In this document: piece after piece, positions 1-10,659 of the stretch
Layout: each line of letters starts with the position of its first letter
How positions within the stretch are numbered: position 1 is the first letter of the stretch
NCBI GenBank assembly: GCA_015680685.1
Contig: MNCI01003644.1
Span: 88,323 to 152,322 of the forward strand
Length of the DNA stretch: 64,000 nt
Direction: 5' to 3'
Source of the DNA: Gnetum montanum
Lineage: Eukaryota > Streptophyta > Gnetopsida > Gnetales > Gnetaceae
Notes under the pieces: model-generated
Database searches by the model: none
What the model was told of the DNA's origin: nothing
Seen by the model: the letters and a program-made list of their open reading frames with translations, nothing else
Position numbers and translations under genes: made by a program

Positions 1-510
1 TACCCTTAACTCTTGTTTCCTTCCTCCCCACCACCCAATTCCCATACGCAATATCTACATACGCAAGTATTCATTTTCCACACTCACGCTAGCAAAGATA
101 TCGTAGAAAGTGATGCGTAACGCTTCTTTTGCATGCATTCCTGCTACAATTCGTAACAGAGACATCTCAGATTGACGCGCTACGCTCGTCTGAAAGCATT
201 CTTGTTGACATGAATAAACGTACATTTCGCATCTTCCCCGAACCTGTTTCCAGTTACATCCCTTTATCTCCTGTACCCGCCAATCTTTCTCTTTCACGTG
301 GACAAAGCAATGCTTGAGTGGTCATGGATGAATGCTGTTCTTGCTTCTACCAATCCGGTGTTTTGCATTCTTTGTCGACGTCCTTCGAGCACGCCCTCTA
401 ACCGTCAACAAAGAGGGGCCATTGAAACACCGTGAAAATTACGAGTCGGCCTCAGGCAAAGATTCGCAATTCCAGCAAAAACGCGCATCAGATTTGTTCA
501 AAGGACAGCT

Positions 511-547
511 TTACGCTCTATTACGCACGACAGCGTAATGAACGTAA
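511..547. repeat. 37-bp imperfect palindrome (isolated copy)
   Basis: The segment begins TTACGCTCTATTACGC and ends AGCGTAATGAACGTAA. It has the same length and end sequences as the tandem copies at 688-871 and can fold as a hairpin. It lies about 180 bp before the regular array. Confidence 0.6.
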
Positions 548-630
548 TAAGCTTCAAGACAATCGAAGGCAGAGTTCAGAGAAGCACAACAGGTTGGCAC
601 TTTTTCTTGCAGTACATGGATAACTTGTCT

Positions 631-871
631 TTACGCTCGTTACGCGGCGGTGCGTACCATGGCGTATGTTATCAAGTTGTACATTGCTTACGCTTCATTA
701 CGCGCAGCTGCGTAGTGAGCGTAACTTATACATTGTTTACGCTTCATCACGCGCAACTGCGTAGCGAGCGTAAACCACGTATTATTTACGCTTCATTACG
801 CGCGGTTGCGTAGCGAGCGTAAGTTGCACACTATCCACGCTTCGTTACGCACAGTTGTGTAGTGAGCGTAA
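631..871. repeat. 49-bp tandem repeat with 37-bp palindromic core
   Basis: Four copies start at 688, 737, 786 and 835, exactly 49 bp apart. Each has a 37-bp core that opens TTACGCTTCRTYACGC (YCACGC in the last copy) and closes GYAGYGAGCGTAA or similar, separated by 12-bp linkers. A degenerate copy starts at 631, 57 bp upstream. Each core is an imperfect inverted repeat, so it can form a hairpin in either strand. Differences between copies are mostly transitions within the arms. The array sits upstream of the TATA-like box at 1119. Confidence 0.8.
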
Positions 872-902
872 AACAATTTTGAGCTTATGGCTTTTACTCC
901 AA

Positions 903-942
903 ATTACGCTCATATACGCAACGCAACGCGAATGAGCGTAAT
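903..942. repeat. hairpin with perfect 11-bp arms
   Basis: ATTACGCTCAT at 903-913 and ATGAGCGTAAT at 932-942 are exact reverse complements around an 18-nt loop. The arms resemble those of the 49-bp repeats just upstream. Confidence 0.7.
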
Positions 943-1117
943 ACAGCCTGAATGCAGCCGAAACACACTCAGCACGTGCCTACTCTTCACATGCACAACA
1001 CGCAAACAAGCATGTTGTGCGTAGTCACAATCTGACTTAAAAGATCATGCCAGCAAGGCCCGCAATATCCGGGATCCACATCATCAGGGTTACACCTTTT
1101 CCACGAAGCGTCGCGGC

Positions 1118-1126
1118 CTATAAATA
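1118..1126 (+). promoter_or_regulatory. TATA-like box
   Basis: CTATAAATA follows a CpG-rich stretch and precedes ACCCCAGTTGAC. It lies about 250 bp downstream of the hairpin array. On layout it could be the promoter of an LTR transcribed rightward. No transcript start can be shown. Confidence 0.4.
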
Positions 1127-1716
1127 CCCCAGTTGACAAAGATACAGAGGTTGGCAAAATCAGAGAAGCAAAAAGCATATTTCTGAGCACCAGAGCACTT
1201 AGCACTTTGGAGCAGAGATACAGAGAATAGCGCTTTGGCAATCGTGGACATCATCACCTTACAGCCGAAGCAGAGTACAGTTCGATTTGAGCACCGGTGA
1301 CAGGAGCAATCTTTCTGCTGAAAGGACTCTATCAATCAGAAACAGTTGGTCGGTAGACATCAAAGCTTGGCCTGCCTTGCATCTCAGCTTTGGCCCACGA
1401 GGTAGATCGGACTTCTGTTTAGACCTTTTTGCTTGTTGTTCTGTGCTTGTTTCACATCCTGTAATCGGGGATTCCCTAGTGTAATTTCTCATACGAAATA
1501 TACATTTGTAAGTCGAAGCACAGATCTTGAAGCTTCGAGCTTCTCTTATGTCAACCCCCTTTTATCGTGTTTAGCATTATCGCCGTTGCAATCCAACTAC
1601 ATCGTTTTCCCCTCGTTTTACCACTCTTCGAAACAGATCGCTTTCTCTCCATGTAATTCTCATCGTTTTACTGACCCGTAAGTCCCTGTCTGATCGACAA
1701 GATCGTTCAGGGCACC

Positions 1717-1908
1717 GTGGATTCATTTTTCCAGCATAGCCCTCGCGCGGATCCGTGGCTAAAACTGTGTACGCCGGAATCTCAATCGGTATTTCCAGCT
1801 GCTGACGTTTTCTATCGTTACACCATGAGACCTCTTATGGAAGAGGTTGAAGTGGAATCTATTCATCACATTTTAGAAAACATGCCAGCAATAGAACATT
1901 CCCACTAG
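1717..1908 (+). other. short open frame at the junction, unrecognised
   Basis: A 63-codon frame opens with MDSFFQHSPRADPW. I do not recognise a family. Its last part (VESIHHILENMPAIE) loosely resembles a stretch near the start of the 3' ORF at 31081 (VESIQKIPTIE). The frame may therefore straddle the junction between the CpG-rich segment and the decayed gypsy 3' ORF. It is unlikely to be a functional gene. Confidence 0.2.
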
Positions 1909-1924
1909 AATGTGACACTAGCTC

Positions 1925-4540
1925 AACAAGAAAACCTTGAGGTAACCTTGATGAAGGCTTTCCTAAATCAAATTAGATCAAGGAAGGTCTAGAACATGGT
2001 GCTCTAGGAGTTTAACTTTGGCTCTTCCTTGGAGCAAGCACCTAAAGAGGTGTAAGACCAACTGAAGACCTCTTCCATGTGGAAAATTATCACTTCCAAT
2101 GGAAAGTGGTATATGGGAGAGATGTTCTTATTTTGGAATAATAGGCAAGCTAGTTCAATGGTTAAAATCAAGGACATTTCAGTGTCCTACTTAGTGCAGG
2201 GCATTGTAGAGGCACTTGGGTTGCTTGAAACTAGGAAAAATCTTGCTAAGATTTCAATGCATGTGGATCCTAGCATAAAAAAGGAATGGATTCATCAATG
2301 CTATGGTGTTGACCATAAGAAGAATGATGCATTTACATTGATAGAAAGAATCCAATATAAGATTGTAACTTTTCACCTAAACCCCATAGTGAGGCCTAGC
2401 AAGATCATTGCCTTTTCTACTTATGTGTGTGTTGCTCTAAGTGGAAGATTCCTTGTCAACCTTCCACAGCTAATCAATTTATAGATAGAGAAGCAGTTCA
2501 AGAAGAATGAATGTGGAAGGAAGGAACTCCCCTTCCCATGCTCATTAGAAAACTATGTCAAAGGGGAGGAGTAATGATGTTATCTAATGCACTCTAATTG
2601 CTAATTGGGTAGAGATGATGAAGGATAAAACACCTACAACAACAATACAAGAAGAGGAGTAGCAACCACCATCTCCACCTACCATTTAGAAAATTATGTC
2701 AGATGTTACTACAACATTCCAACAATTGCACGAGTACTAAGAATGGGTCTTGAGTGAGCAAGATCAACAAGTAGGTACAAGTGATGTAGTCCCATCTATG
2801 TATCATCTAGCGATGAGTCACCTAAATGAGATGGCCCAAATAGTTAGTTGATGGAAGGAGGTGGATTCATTTTCTTTTCCCAATGAACATAGTTGTCTGC
2901 AAGGTCAAACTTGAGTGCTAGAGAGGTAAGAGTATCTCTCTTAGAATAGCAACAACTCCTAGAGATTTTTGGAAACACAGTAACCTTCTCGATCTGCTTG
3001 GAGGAGGATGAGAAGGCAATAGTATTGGTGATGCAGCATAAGGGCAAGAAATAGTAGCAAAGGTGGTTGCTGACAAAATTATTGAAGTACTTAATGCACT
3101 TGTAGTGTCTGTACCAGACATCACTACACTTAAAGATGTGAAAATAGCTATAGAGATTATAAATGGTAGGTTGAGCACAACATGACATGAACAATTGCTA
3201 GACCGATTGGTAGGAACTAGGCAATTACTTCTAGATGTCTTTGATCTTCTAGATAATATAACTACAACCTAGTCAGAGCTGCTAGGCAAGGGATAAGAGC
3301 ATTATTTTGAAAGGGAAACTCAAAATAGCCAAGGAGCTAAATGAATGTTTGGCTGCTGAATTTGTTGAATTGAAAGTCCAGATTGATGACCTTACATTTC
3401 TCAACCCAACATTGACAATAGATAAAGCTCTTGAATGGCTTCATACTAGGCTAAAAGAGGTTGAAGATGCAATGGAGATGGTAGTGTTTTATTGATCCTT
3501 GGTAGAGGCCACCCAGCACAAAAGTTAGAAGGCCTTAGATCTAACTTGCTAAGAGAATGTGTAGTTAATCATAGAAAATCATTACTTGTGAAATGTTGAT
3601 GCACATAAACAATAGCTGACTGATTTTATCCACCAACAATAGGAGAAACTAGCAAGAGAAAATACAAAGTTAAGGAGATTGATAGCTAAGAATAGAAACC
3701 TCTCTATGGAGGAGGTCCTTGCCTTTTGCTAAAAGACTATGATAGAGCTAGTTGCCTAGAAATCAAAGGTTCTTAAATTTGAGAGTCAAGCATCACTATA
3801 GAGACTAGGTTGGCCTACATAAGGAAGTATATGAAAAATACATTTAGGTGGTGAAGGAAAAGGTGAATGAGATCCTCTAGCAACTCCAACAAGGACATGA
3901 ATTATGGTAGCCCATCATTCATGAGATTGAATAGTATAATAAAGCATAAATTCACCTAAAGGAGTTGTAGGTAGAGGAGATGACTAAATAGATGAAGCTC
4001 GCCAATCTTTGGTATGCAAACTTGGCTATGTTGACTACTAGATTACTATGGTCAGAATTGGAAAAGTAAGTGGCTAGCTTGTACTTGTTGTATGAGGTTG
4101 AGTTTAAGTATCACAAGGACATCAAGCAAAAGCTTGCAGTGGAAATGCTGAACTTGAGGTTCTCAAGGGCAAATACACTAATTAAAGATCTACTACCAAG
4201 AGCTTGTCCAAAAGAATGAGTGACTACCATGAGTTGTAGAATGTAGTAAAGGCATTCGATGTCAAAGACAAACAATTCACTACCTAGTTCATCAACGTCA
4301 AGGAGTTGTTTCTAGTAATGCCCTATTTGTGGGATATTCCCATTCTAACCCACATTAATGATGCTGCATGGATTGTGAATAATCTCCATATCAAGGAGGA
4401 TAAGATGAAGGAATTACTGGATGCCTTTTGCCTTCCATCAAAGGTAGCAACCATAGTAGGACAACCACAGTTTCCTTAGCCACCATGCACATCCATAGCT
4501 AGTGAAGGTCCTTCAAAACCTTAGAGCCTCCACTACCTAG
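1925..4540 (+). pseudogene. decayed 3' ORF of an Athila/Tat-like gypsy element (copy A)
   Basis: This is homologous to the 3' ORF of element C at 31081-33530. Shared landmarks are NLEVTL near the start, FNFGSSLEQAPKEV, the core WYMGEMFLFWNN, IKDISVSY with ALGLLETRK (about 2090-2250), and a later SHLNEM segment. The core resembles the 'putative plant transposon protein' type of domain found next to gypsy elements in other plants; that family assignment is from memory. The longest surviving frame is 135 codons at 2077-2484, and the rest is cut by many TAG, TAA and TGA codons. It lies directly upstream of a polypurine tract and LTR, as in element C. No pol is found upstream, so the element is 5'-truncated near 1730-1900. 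Confidence 0.6.
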
Positions 4541-4769
4541 GACTATTTGATCTTCTCAACCACCTTCATGTTATCAGAGGATATGTTGTTTAGTTTGAGC
4601 AATCATGTCATGATATTCAATTTTGTGTCATGAATAGCATCAATTTTTGTAATGATGTTGATTTGTACACTCAAGAACTCAGTTTTGTTATTTTGGTTTG
4701 TTATGTCAAGAGTTAGTTAATAATCCCATACCTTCCTAATTTTGTAAAGGAACTTGAGGACAAGTTTCA

Positions 4770-4785
4770 TTTAGTCATGGGGACA
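4770..4785 (+). promoter_or_regulatory. polypurine tract before LTR
   Basis: TTTAGTCATGGGGACA lies directly before the LTR start TGATGAAGTG. It matches the CTTAATTATGGGGGTA tract at 33749-33764 apart from a few changes. It marks the priming site for plus-strand DNA and the 3' LTR boundary. Confidence 0.6.
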
Positions 4786-5707
4786 TGATGAAGTGTCAAA
4801 GTGCTACATAGATGAATCCCTATTGACATGGCCTTGTTGATGGGTCCTCATCGATGTGGCCCCATTAATGTGTGTTGCCCCATTGATGGGGCCACGTCAA
4901 TGTAGCCTTTGCTGCATTTATGAGGCCTTGTCGACATAACTCCATAATAAAGTGTATAAATACACACTCACTAGCTATTTTTATAGAGGTCATATTATAG
5001 TTGTAGTAGAGATCTTATAGTTTTGTCATTTGAGTGTTAGAATATTTCTCTGAGTGCCTGTAGCAAGAGTTAGAAAGTGTACGGATCTTTATTCAAGCAC
5101 TAATGTACCTAAACACACTAGTGTGAATGATAATAAAGATGAGCCTTTTGATCAAACCTTGCAGTACTTAGAATAGATTAATGATTTATTCTTGCATTTA
5201 CTATTTCCATTAATTATGTAATTAATTATAATAAATTAAAATTTAATTAATTAATTAATTAAGCTAAATAGATTAGACACATAAGTATAACCACTTTGAG
5301 CATAACATATTTCACTTGGTAATCCCAGTAGTGCTTAATGCTTGGTAGCCCAATAGTGTTGTATGTGTTCAAAATGTGTATGAAAAGTGGGACTAGATGC
5401 TTATGTTAGGATAGTTAGTTATTAATTAGCAATTATATTAGTTATATTGGTTTGTAATTTGAGTTTCAACTTGTTATTAATTGTAGGTGAATAAAAGATA
5501 AAATAATAAAAATTATGTGCCTCAATTACACTTAACCATACAATTATGCTCCACAAGTGTAGTTGGGAAGACAATGATCATCACGATTAGATTTCATGTC
5601 CTAGAACTAGTGTATGTGGGAACTTAAGGTTTACAAAATTTAACTAGATTACACATGAATGCTTGTAATTCGTATGGTTGGATGTAGGGTATACTCATTG
5701 CTCATCA
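4786..5707 (+). repeat. LTR of gypsy copy A
   Basis: The 922-bp LTR opens TGATGAAGTGT and closes ACTCATTGCTCATCA. It shares a TATAAATACACAC promoter motif (4955-4967), later AT-rich blocks and the end sequence with the LTRs at 22443-23332 and 33765-34629. The TGATGA/TCATCA ends form a 6-bp inverted repeat. The upstream 3' ORF and polypurine tract make this the 3' LTR of a truncated element. The 5' LTR is not in the window. Confidence 0.75.
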
Positions 5708-7044
5708 CTAGTGTTCTAGCACTCACCCAAGATAAAAAAGGAAATGTGTACTAGGAGGGTATGCATTGACTACCCTACATCAATACAACCCTTACATTAA
5801 TGCAAGGGTACTAACAAATCCTCTTGGTTTTCTTGGTTTGGTTCTTTTGTTTAATGTACTCTTGGAATGTCTAGGCCACCCTAATGAACCTCTACTGATG
5901 CCTAGGAGCTAGCAAACCTTGTCTATTATAATGCAAAAGCTATAAACACCCAAGATGAGCTCTCACACTTAGCAATTCCATTCGTAGCATTTTTATTTGG
6001 ATTTTGGAGTCTATTTTTATATGAAGAGGTCTACTTCCCTTGAGTAATTTTATTTTTTCCTTATTTTATATGTGTTTTAAGTCATCACTTTTATGAGTGC
6101 GGCTACACTTTGTCAGAGTGTTATCTTGATTATGTAGCCTAGAACTCTTTAGCTAATATGAAGTCTAGTGTTTATGTGTGAATAAAGATTATTATTATTT
6201 ATTATTTCATCATTTATTCATTAAACATTAAAATAATAATTATTATTATTTAATTCTTATTTCATTAATTTGCAATGATTCACCCCTATCAAAGATGGGC
6301 ACAATTATGTGACATGGTGTTGGACCATCAAGGTTTGAATAAGAGTCACTTTCTTACATTTTGTGTGTGGTGTTGCACTTATTCCTAAGAGGGATTATAA
6401 CATGAGCATTGCACTTGTCCCCAATATGGATTATGGTACATGTGTATTTATGTTTATTTTTGTTTCTTATAAATATAAAATCCATAGAAACTGTAAAGCG
6501 TAAAATCATAAAAGTTTTCTCTACTTTCTACTATGGTAACACAAGTTTTCATTTGTATGATATGTACTATAATTCATTCTATATTTATTGATCACAATGA
6601 TATACATGAGTTTTCTTAGTAATCCACTCAACATCATCTTCAAAGCTTATAATCAAATCACACTGCATTCTATATGATAAATCACATTGATTCAAAATGG
6701 ACAGAACCTCTATCACATGGATTAACCATGGGGAAAAATATTTCATACCATTTCAAATTTTTTTTGCTATTTACATTATTGTGTTTAATAATGTTCATGT
6801 ATGTAGCTAGAATGTTGTGTAATTTTAAGCTTAATTGATAATCTTTATGATATTTTCGTTTCTTATAGTATGCTATTATGTGTATGTGGGAAAACTAAAT
6901 AATGTGATCTATGAATGCTCAACTAATTATCCAATTATGGATGGGTAAGTAACAAATGCAATAATGATGCAAGAGTGTAAAATAGGTCCAAAGTGGAGCC
7001 TTAATTGATGGAATGTCTACACAACAATATTCATCCATCCACTT
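5708..7044. other. AT-rich repeat-derived DNA without genes
   Basis: No supported coding region is visible. There is an ATTATTATT-rich block near 6185-6260. A CTATAAACACCC motif near 5940, followed by sequence of LTR character, suggests another decayed LTR fragment whose ends cannot be fixed. Confidence 0.4.
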
Positions 7045-8355
7045 TGTAATGCCTAAAAAATTCAGTTGCCAGAAAACCAAAAATCTTTGGTGAAATAGTT
7101 TAACTTTGGATCCCAAGGGCCTCCAAGAAGAGGATCCAAAACATCTTCGATGGTCTTTTCAATCACCTAGGGACTTAATGAGTGTTAATGGGGGTAAACA
7201 ATTCGAAATAAAATTGTAGATTTTCTTTCATAAAGTGAAAAAAATTGAATCTTAAATAAATTTGCACAACAAATGAACTACAAGATTTATTATAATAATA
7301 AAATATTGAAAATAAAGAGTTAAAAATGTGTATAAATTTCATGCCTAAATACATAGGGAGTTGCTCGGATGAAGCTTGAATCTTGTTGGAGCTGATAGGT
7401 TGTATTTTGCAGTCACCTTCGCGATCCAAGTACTTTCCAACTTCAATTGCTAAAACTCCTTGGTGACTGTTAGCTTGGATTTGCAATGCTGGTGAAAAGG
7501 GGGTAAGGTATGTGCAATGTTAGTTGCAGAGTGGGTAAGGTAAATGAATCATTGATTGGAAAGGAGGGTAAGGTTATGAAACATTAGTTGCCAAGGAAGG
7601 TAAGGTCTTTACAGTGTTGGTGCAAAGGGGAGTAAGGTTATGCAACATTGATTACCAAGGGGGTGGGGGGTGGGTGGGTGGAGGTGGAGAGGGGATGGGT
7701 AAGGTCTTTTTAGTATTGGTGTAAAGGGAGGTAAGGTTATTTAATGTTGGTTGCCAAGGGGGTAAGGTATGTGCAACATTAATTGCAAATGGGGTAAGGT
7801 TATGCAATGTTGGTTGCCAAGGGAGGTAAGGTCTTTACAATGTTGGTGCAAAGGGGAATAAGGTTATGCAACATTGGTTTCCAAGGGGGGTAAGGTCTTT
7901 TCAATATTGGTGTGAAGGATGGTAAGGTTATGCAACATTGGTTGCCAAGGGGGTAAGGTATTTGCTTGACTTTTTGTAGTTGGGCAATGCACCAAGTGTC
8001 TCCATTGCTTAGCCAATTACTAATTTTTTAAAAATTCTTCCAAATGCCAATGGTTACCAATGCTCAAGGTTCTCAAGGTTTTCCAATCCTTCAAGGACAT
8101 GTTCAATGTGTTCAAAATCTTTATTTGTAGACCATAGGGTTGTTGCTTTTTGGTTGTAAATTTTTTCCATGATTATTAATAGATTGACATAATTTTGTAG
8201 GTGTGATAGGCATTTAATTCTAGTGTAGTTTTCATTTATGATAAGTTTTGATATCCACAAGCCACTAAAACCATGTTGAGTACTGTAAATAGTAAATGGA
8301 ATTTGGGTATACCACGCTAGCTCCACCCCACTATGCTAGCCTTGTGGCATCTATG
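7045..8355 (-). repeat. LTR-like direct repeat of gypsy B, left copy
   Basis: It opens TGTAATGCCTAAAAAATTCA and runs to about TGGCATCTA, alignable along its length with 18117-19385. Shared segments include CAATCACCTAGGGACTTA, a 32-33-bp minisatellite and GGTATACCACGCTAGCTCCACC. A further relative lies at about 37030-38425. As the copy distal to gag it would be the 3' LTR. Confidence 0.6.
7495..7975. repeat. 32-33-bp minisatellite inside the LTR
   Basis: Units alternate between GGTAAGGTTATGCAACATTG followed by GTTGCCAAGGGG and GGTAAGGTCTTTACAATG followed by TTGGTGCAAAGGGGA, for about 14 units. The same two unit types recur at 18600-18990. A GTGGGGGGTGGGTGGGTGG run interrupts it near 7660. Confidence 0.75.
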
Positions 8356-9230
8356 CTGAGATGATAGGATAAGTATTATGATGAAATATTATAGGATGAA
8401 GGATATATTTAGTCACAAGTGAATAATCACATGGTTAACAATGATTTTAAAATGTTGACATCATGATTATAGTTATGGAAATGAAGTTCTGGCTATTTAA
8501 TGTAATCTTCACACTTTGTGCTTTGAAATGTTGATCACTTGTTAATGTTTTTGAGGGATTGACACTTCACTTTAAGGTTTCTTTGGATATTAGGCTTCTC
8601 CTTTTGCATGTTTGGGCCTATTGATCTATCTTTTGATCTTCATTGGTCTTTTAGCTTCTTGGTAATTTGCTTTCCCTTTTCATTTTTTTCTTTGCAAGGT
8701 GAAACCTTCATTGAGTTTCTTTGCCAAGGCCAAATTTGACTTGGTTTTTCCATTGAATGAGATGCATTACATTCAATGAACTTGATGGTGGAGCATGATG
8801 AAGAAAACATCACATGGACATAATGCATGAGTGTTGGACATCGGTCATCATTGTTGTTTAGGGTACATAAGGTTTTAATTAGGCTATGGGATTAGGCTCA
8901 AGAAGGGGTAATGGTGATGATGTAAAACAAGCACTCTTGGCATAGCAGAACAAGCTAATTAAATCTCACACACCAAGGCCTCGTGGTAACTTTTCATGAT
9001 GAATTGCACCTTTGCGATGACTCCCAAGCTTCATCCTATGAGCACAACTCCAAGAGAACATGAAAATAAGACAAAGAAAACATATTGTTAAAAGATAACA
9101 CATAGGACCACATGAGATGACTAGTAAACTAGGTCATACTAGGTCATCATTATCATACCATAGAGGGATCTGTAAAATGCACAATAGATTTACAAATCTT
9201 GTAGTTCATTTATTATGCCAAATAGAAAGA
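8356..9230. other. gypsy B interior next to 3' LTR, no gene
   Basis: AT-rich sequence without coding signatures. A polypurine tract, expected near 8356 as pyrimidines on the plus strand, was not recognised. The short open frames here have no family match that I recognise. Confidence 0.4.
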
Positions 9231-9233
9231 TTA

Positions 9234-9286
<53 letters not shown>
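9230..9286. repeat. (GA)n microsatellite
   Basis: About 55 bp of almost pure AG dinucleotides with one AAAG interruption. The Arg-Glu repeat in the overlapping open frame is a by-product of this simple repeat. Confidence 0.95.
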
Positions 9287-9839
9287 ATGTTGTGTCACTT
9301 GTTTTAGACCATCAGAGTCATCAACATTGGTCATTTTTTGCAACTTATCAACAATGGTAAATAATACTATAAGAAAGCATGTCATTGTTAGAAATAATCA
9401 AGGCTATGTAATGGTTTTAATGTTGAATAACAAAATTTTGATGTTATCTTAAGTAGGTTTAAGTTCTAGTGAGGAACTAGCTTTCAAGTACTTTTCCCTA
9501 CCATTTTGATCTAGATGGAAACTTTAACTACGAGACCCAATGTGATGTTTATGGCTAGAAGGTCAAAGGTCATTAGGCTACTTTAAGGTGTTATGGCTAC
9601 ATAGTAGAATGGTTTTAGGCTTAAAGTTTGTGTACATAAGATCAACTCAGTTTAACAACATCATGAGGGAGATCCATTCAGGCTTTAAGACTAGCAAAAT
9701 TTGCTTTCTCATCCTCCTATCTAATTCTTGCATGACAACATAAGCACATTAAGTGGAACATATGTGATAAAATGACCAAATAATGCCAAAAATGATGCAA
9801 AAAACTCTAGCAATTATGCATGAGTAAACCAAAACATAT

Positions 9840-10600
9840 TTCATCGATGGTCAAATAGGGTTAGGATAAGGTGACTAAAGGATATAAGAGGGAGGCTAAA
9901 ACAAATTGGGTGAAACAAAGGCTAAATAGTGTCAAATGAAGGTCAAAAAATTATTAAATGGAGTTAAATGAAGGCTAAATAATGGTCAAACTCCATCCAC
10001 TAAAGCCAAGAAAAGTCAACACATGGTTAAAAGGAGAGGCAAGGTAGGTAAGATGCATTAAAGGCCAAACAACATGAAATAAGGCTAAGTAGATATCAAA
10101 TGATAATCAAATGAGTCTAAAAGAGCTCTAATGAACCATCATATAAGGTCAAACAAGGATAAAAAATGCTCAATAAATGTCATAGGGGATGGGATAGGGT
10201 AGATGGGATAAATCAAAGGCCAACTAACATGGGGTAGAGCCCAAATGATGGTTAAATCCCATCAAATGATGGTCAAATCCCCCCAAATGATGTTTTAGAT
10301 GGTCAAACAAGGTCACAATGATGTTTGATGGTGTAAATATATGCCAAACCAAGTTCACTAAAGTTAAAAGATGGCAAATGATAGAAACATTTTAAGGAAT
10401 AATGCCAAATGATGCTAAAATGACCAAAATGAGGCCAAATGACATCAAATGATAGAGCAACAAAGGCCATTAATGCATAATAAGGTCAAACCATGAAAAA
10501 ACACAATAGAATAAGGCCAAACTTATCAATGTGGGTAACATGGAATAAAACATGGTCAATATTGATCAATTAGGATTAGAGTTTGCTAGTTTAAGGCCTT
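9840..10600. repeat. degenerate short repeats of the AAATGATGGTCAAA type
   Basis: Words such as TCAAATGATGGTCAAAT, AAGGTCAAA and GGCTAAA recur irregularly every 15-40 bp. The sequence looks like a decayed low-complexity array inside gypsy B. No coding capacity. Confidence 0.55.
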
Positions 10601-10659
10601 ACTAGGCCTTCATGTGAGTATTTAGGGTTAGTGGGGAAGTTTAGACACTTGAAGAGGTT

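Larger units (their letters stand above)
1..1730. other. CpG-rich LTR- or promoter-like segment
   Basis: This stretch is rich in ACGC/GCGT words and CpG, unlike the CpG-depleted DNA that follows. It holds 37-bp imperfect palindromes (511-547 and 688-871), a further hairpin (903-942), a TATA-like box (1119-1126) and pyrimidine-rich sequence beyond it. Palindromic tandem repeats upstream of a TATA box would fit the U3-R-U5 of a fairly young LTR, but no partner LTR, primer-binding site or clean end was found. No convincing protein is encoded; the short open frames here have no family signature. The change to decayed DNA falls between about 1730 and 1900. A host promoter or unmethylated island is the alternative. 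Confidence 0.4.

Noticed and set aside
631-871. CRISPR-like array of palindromic repeats with 12-bp linkers
   Set aside because: The linkers are too short and similar to each other, there are no cas genes, and the context is a plant genome.
9117-9452. 111-codon frame with an Arg-Glu repeat
   Set aside because: The repeat is the translation of a (GA)n microsatellite; the rest has no recognised motif.
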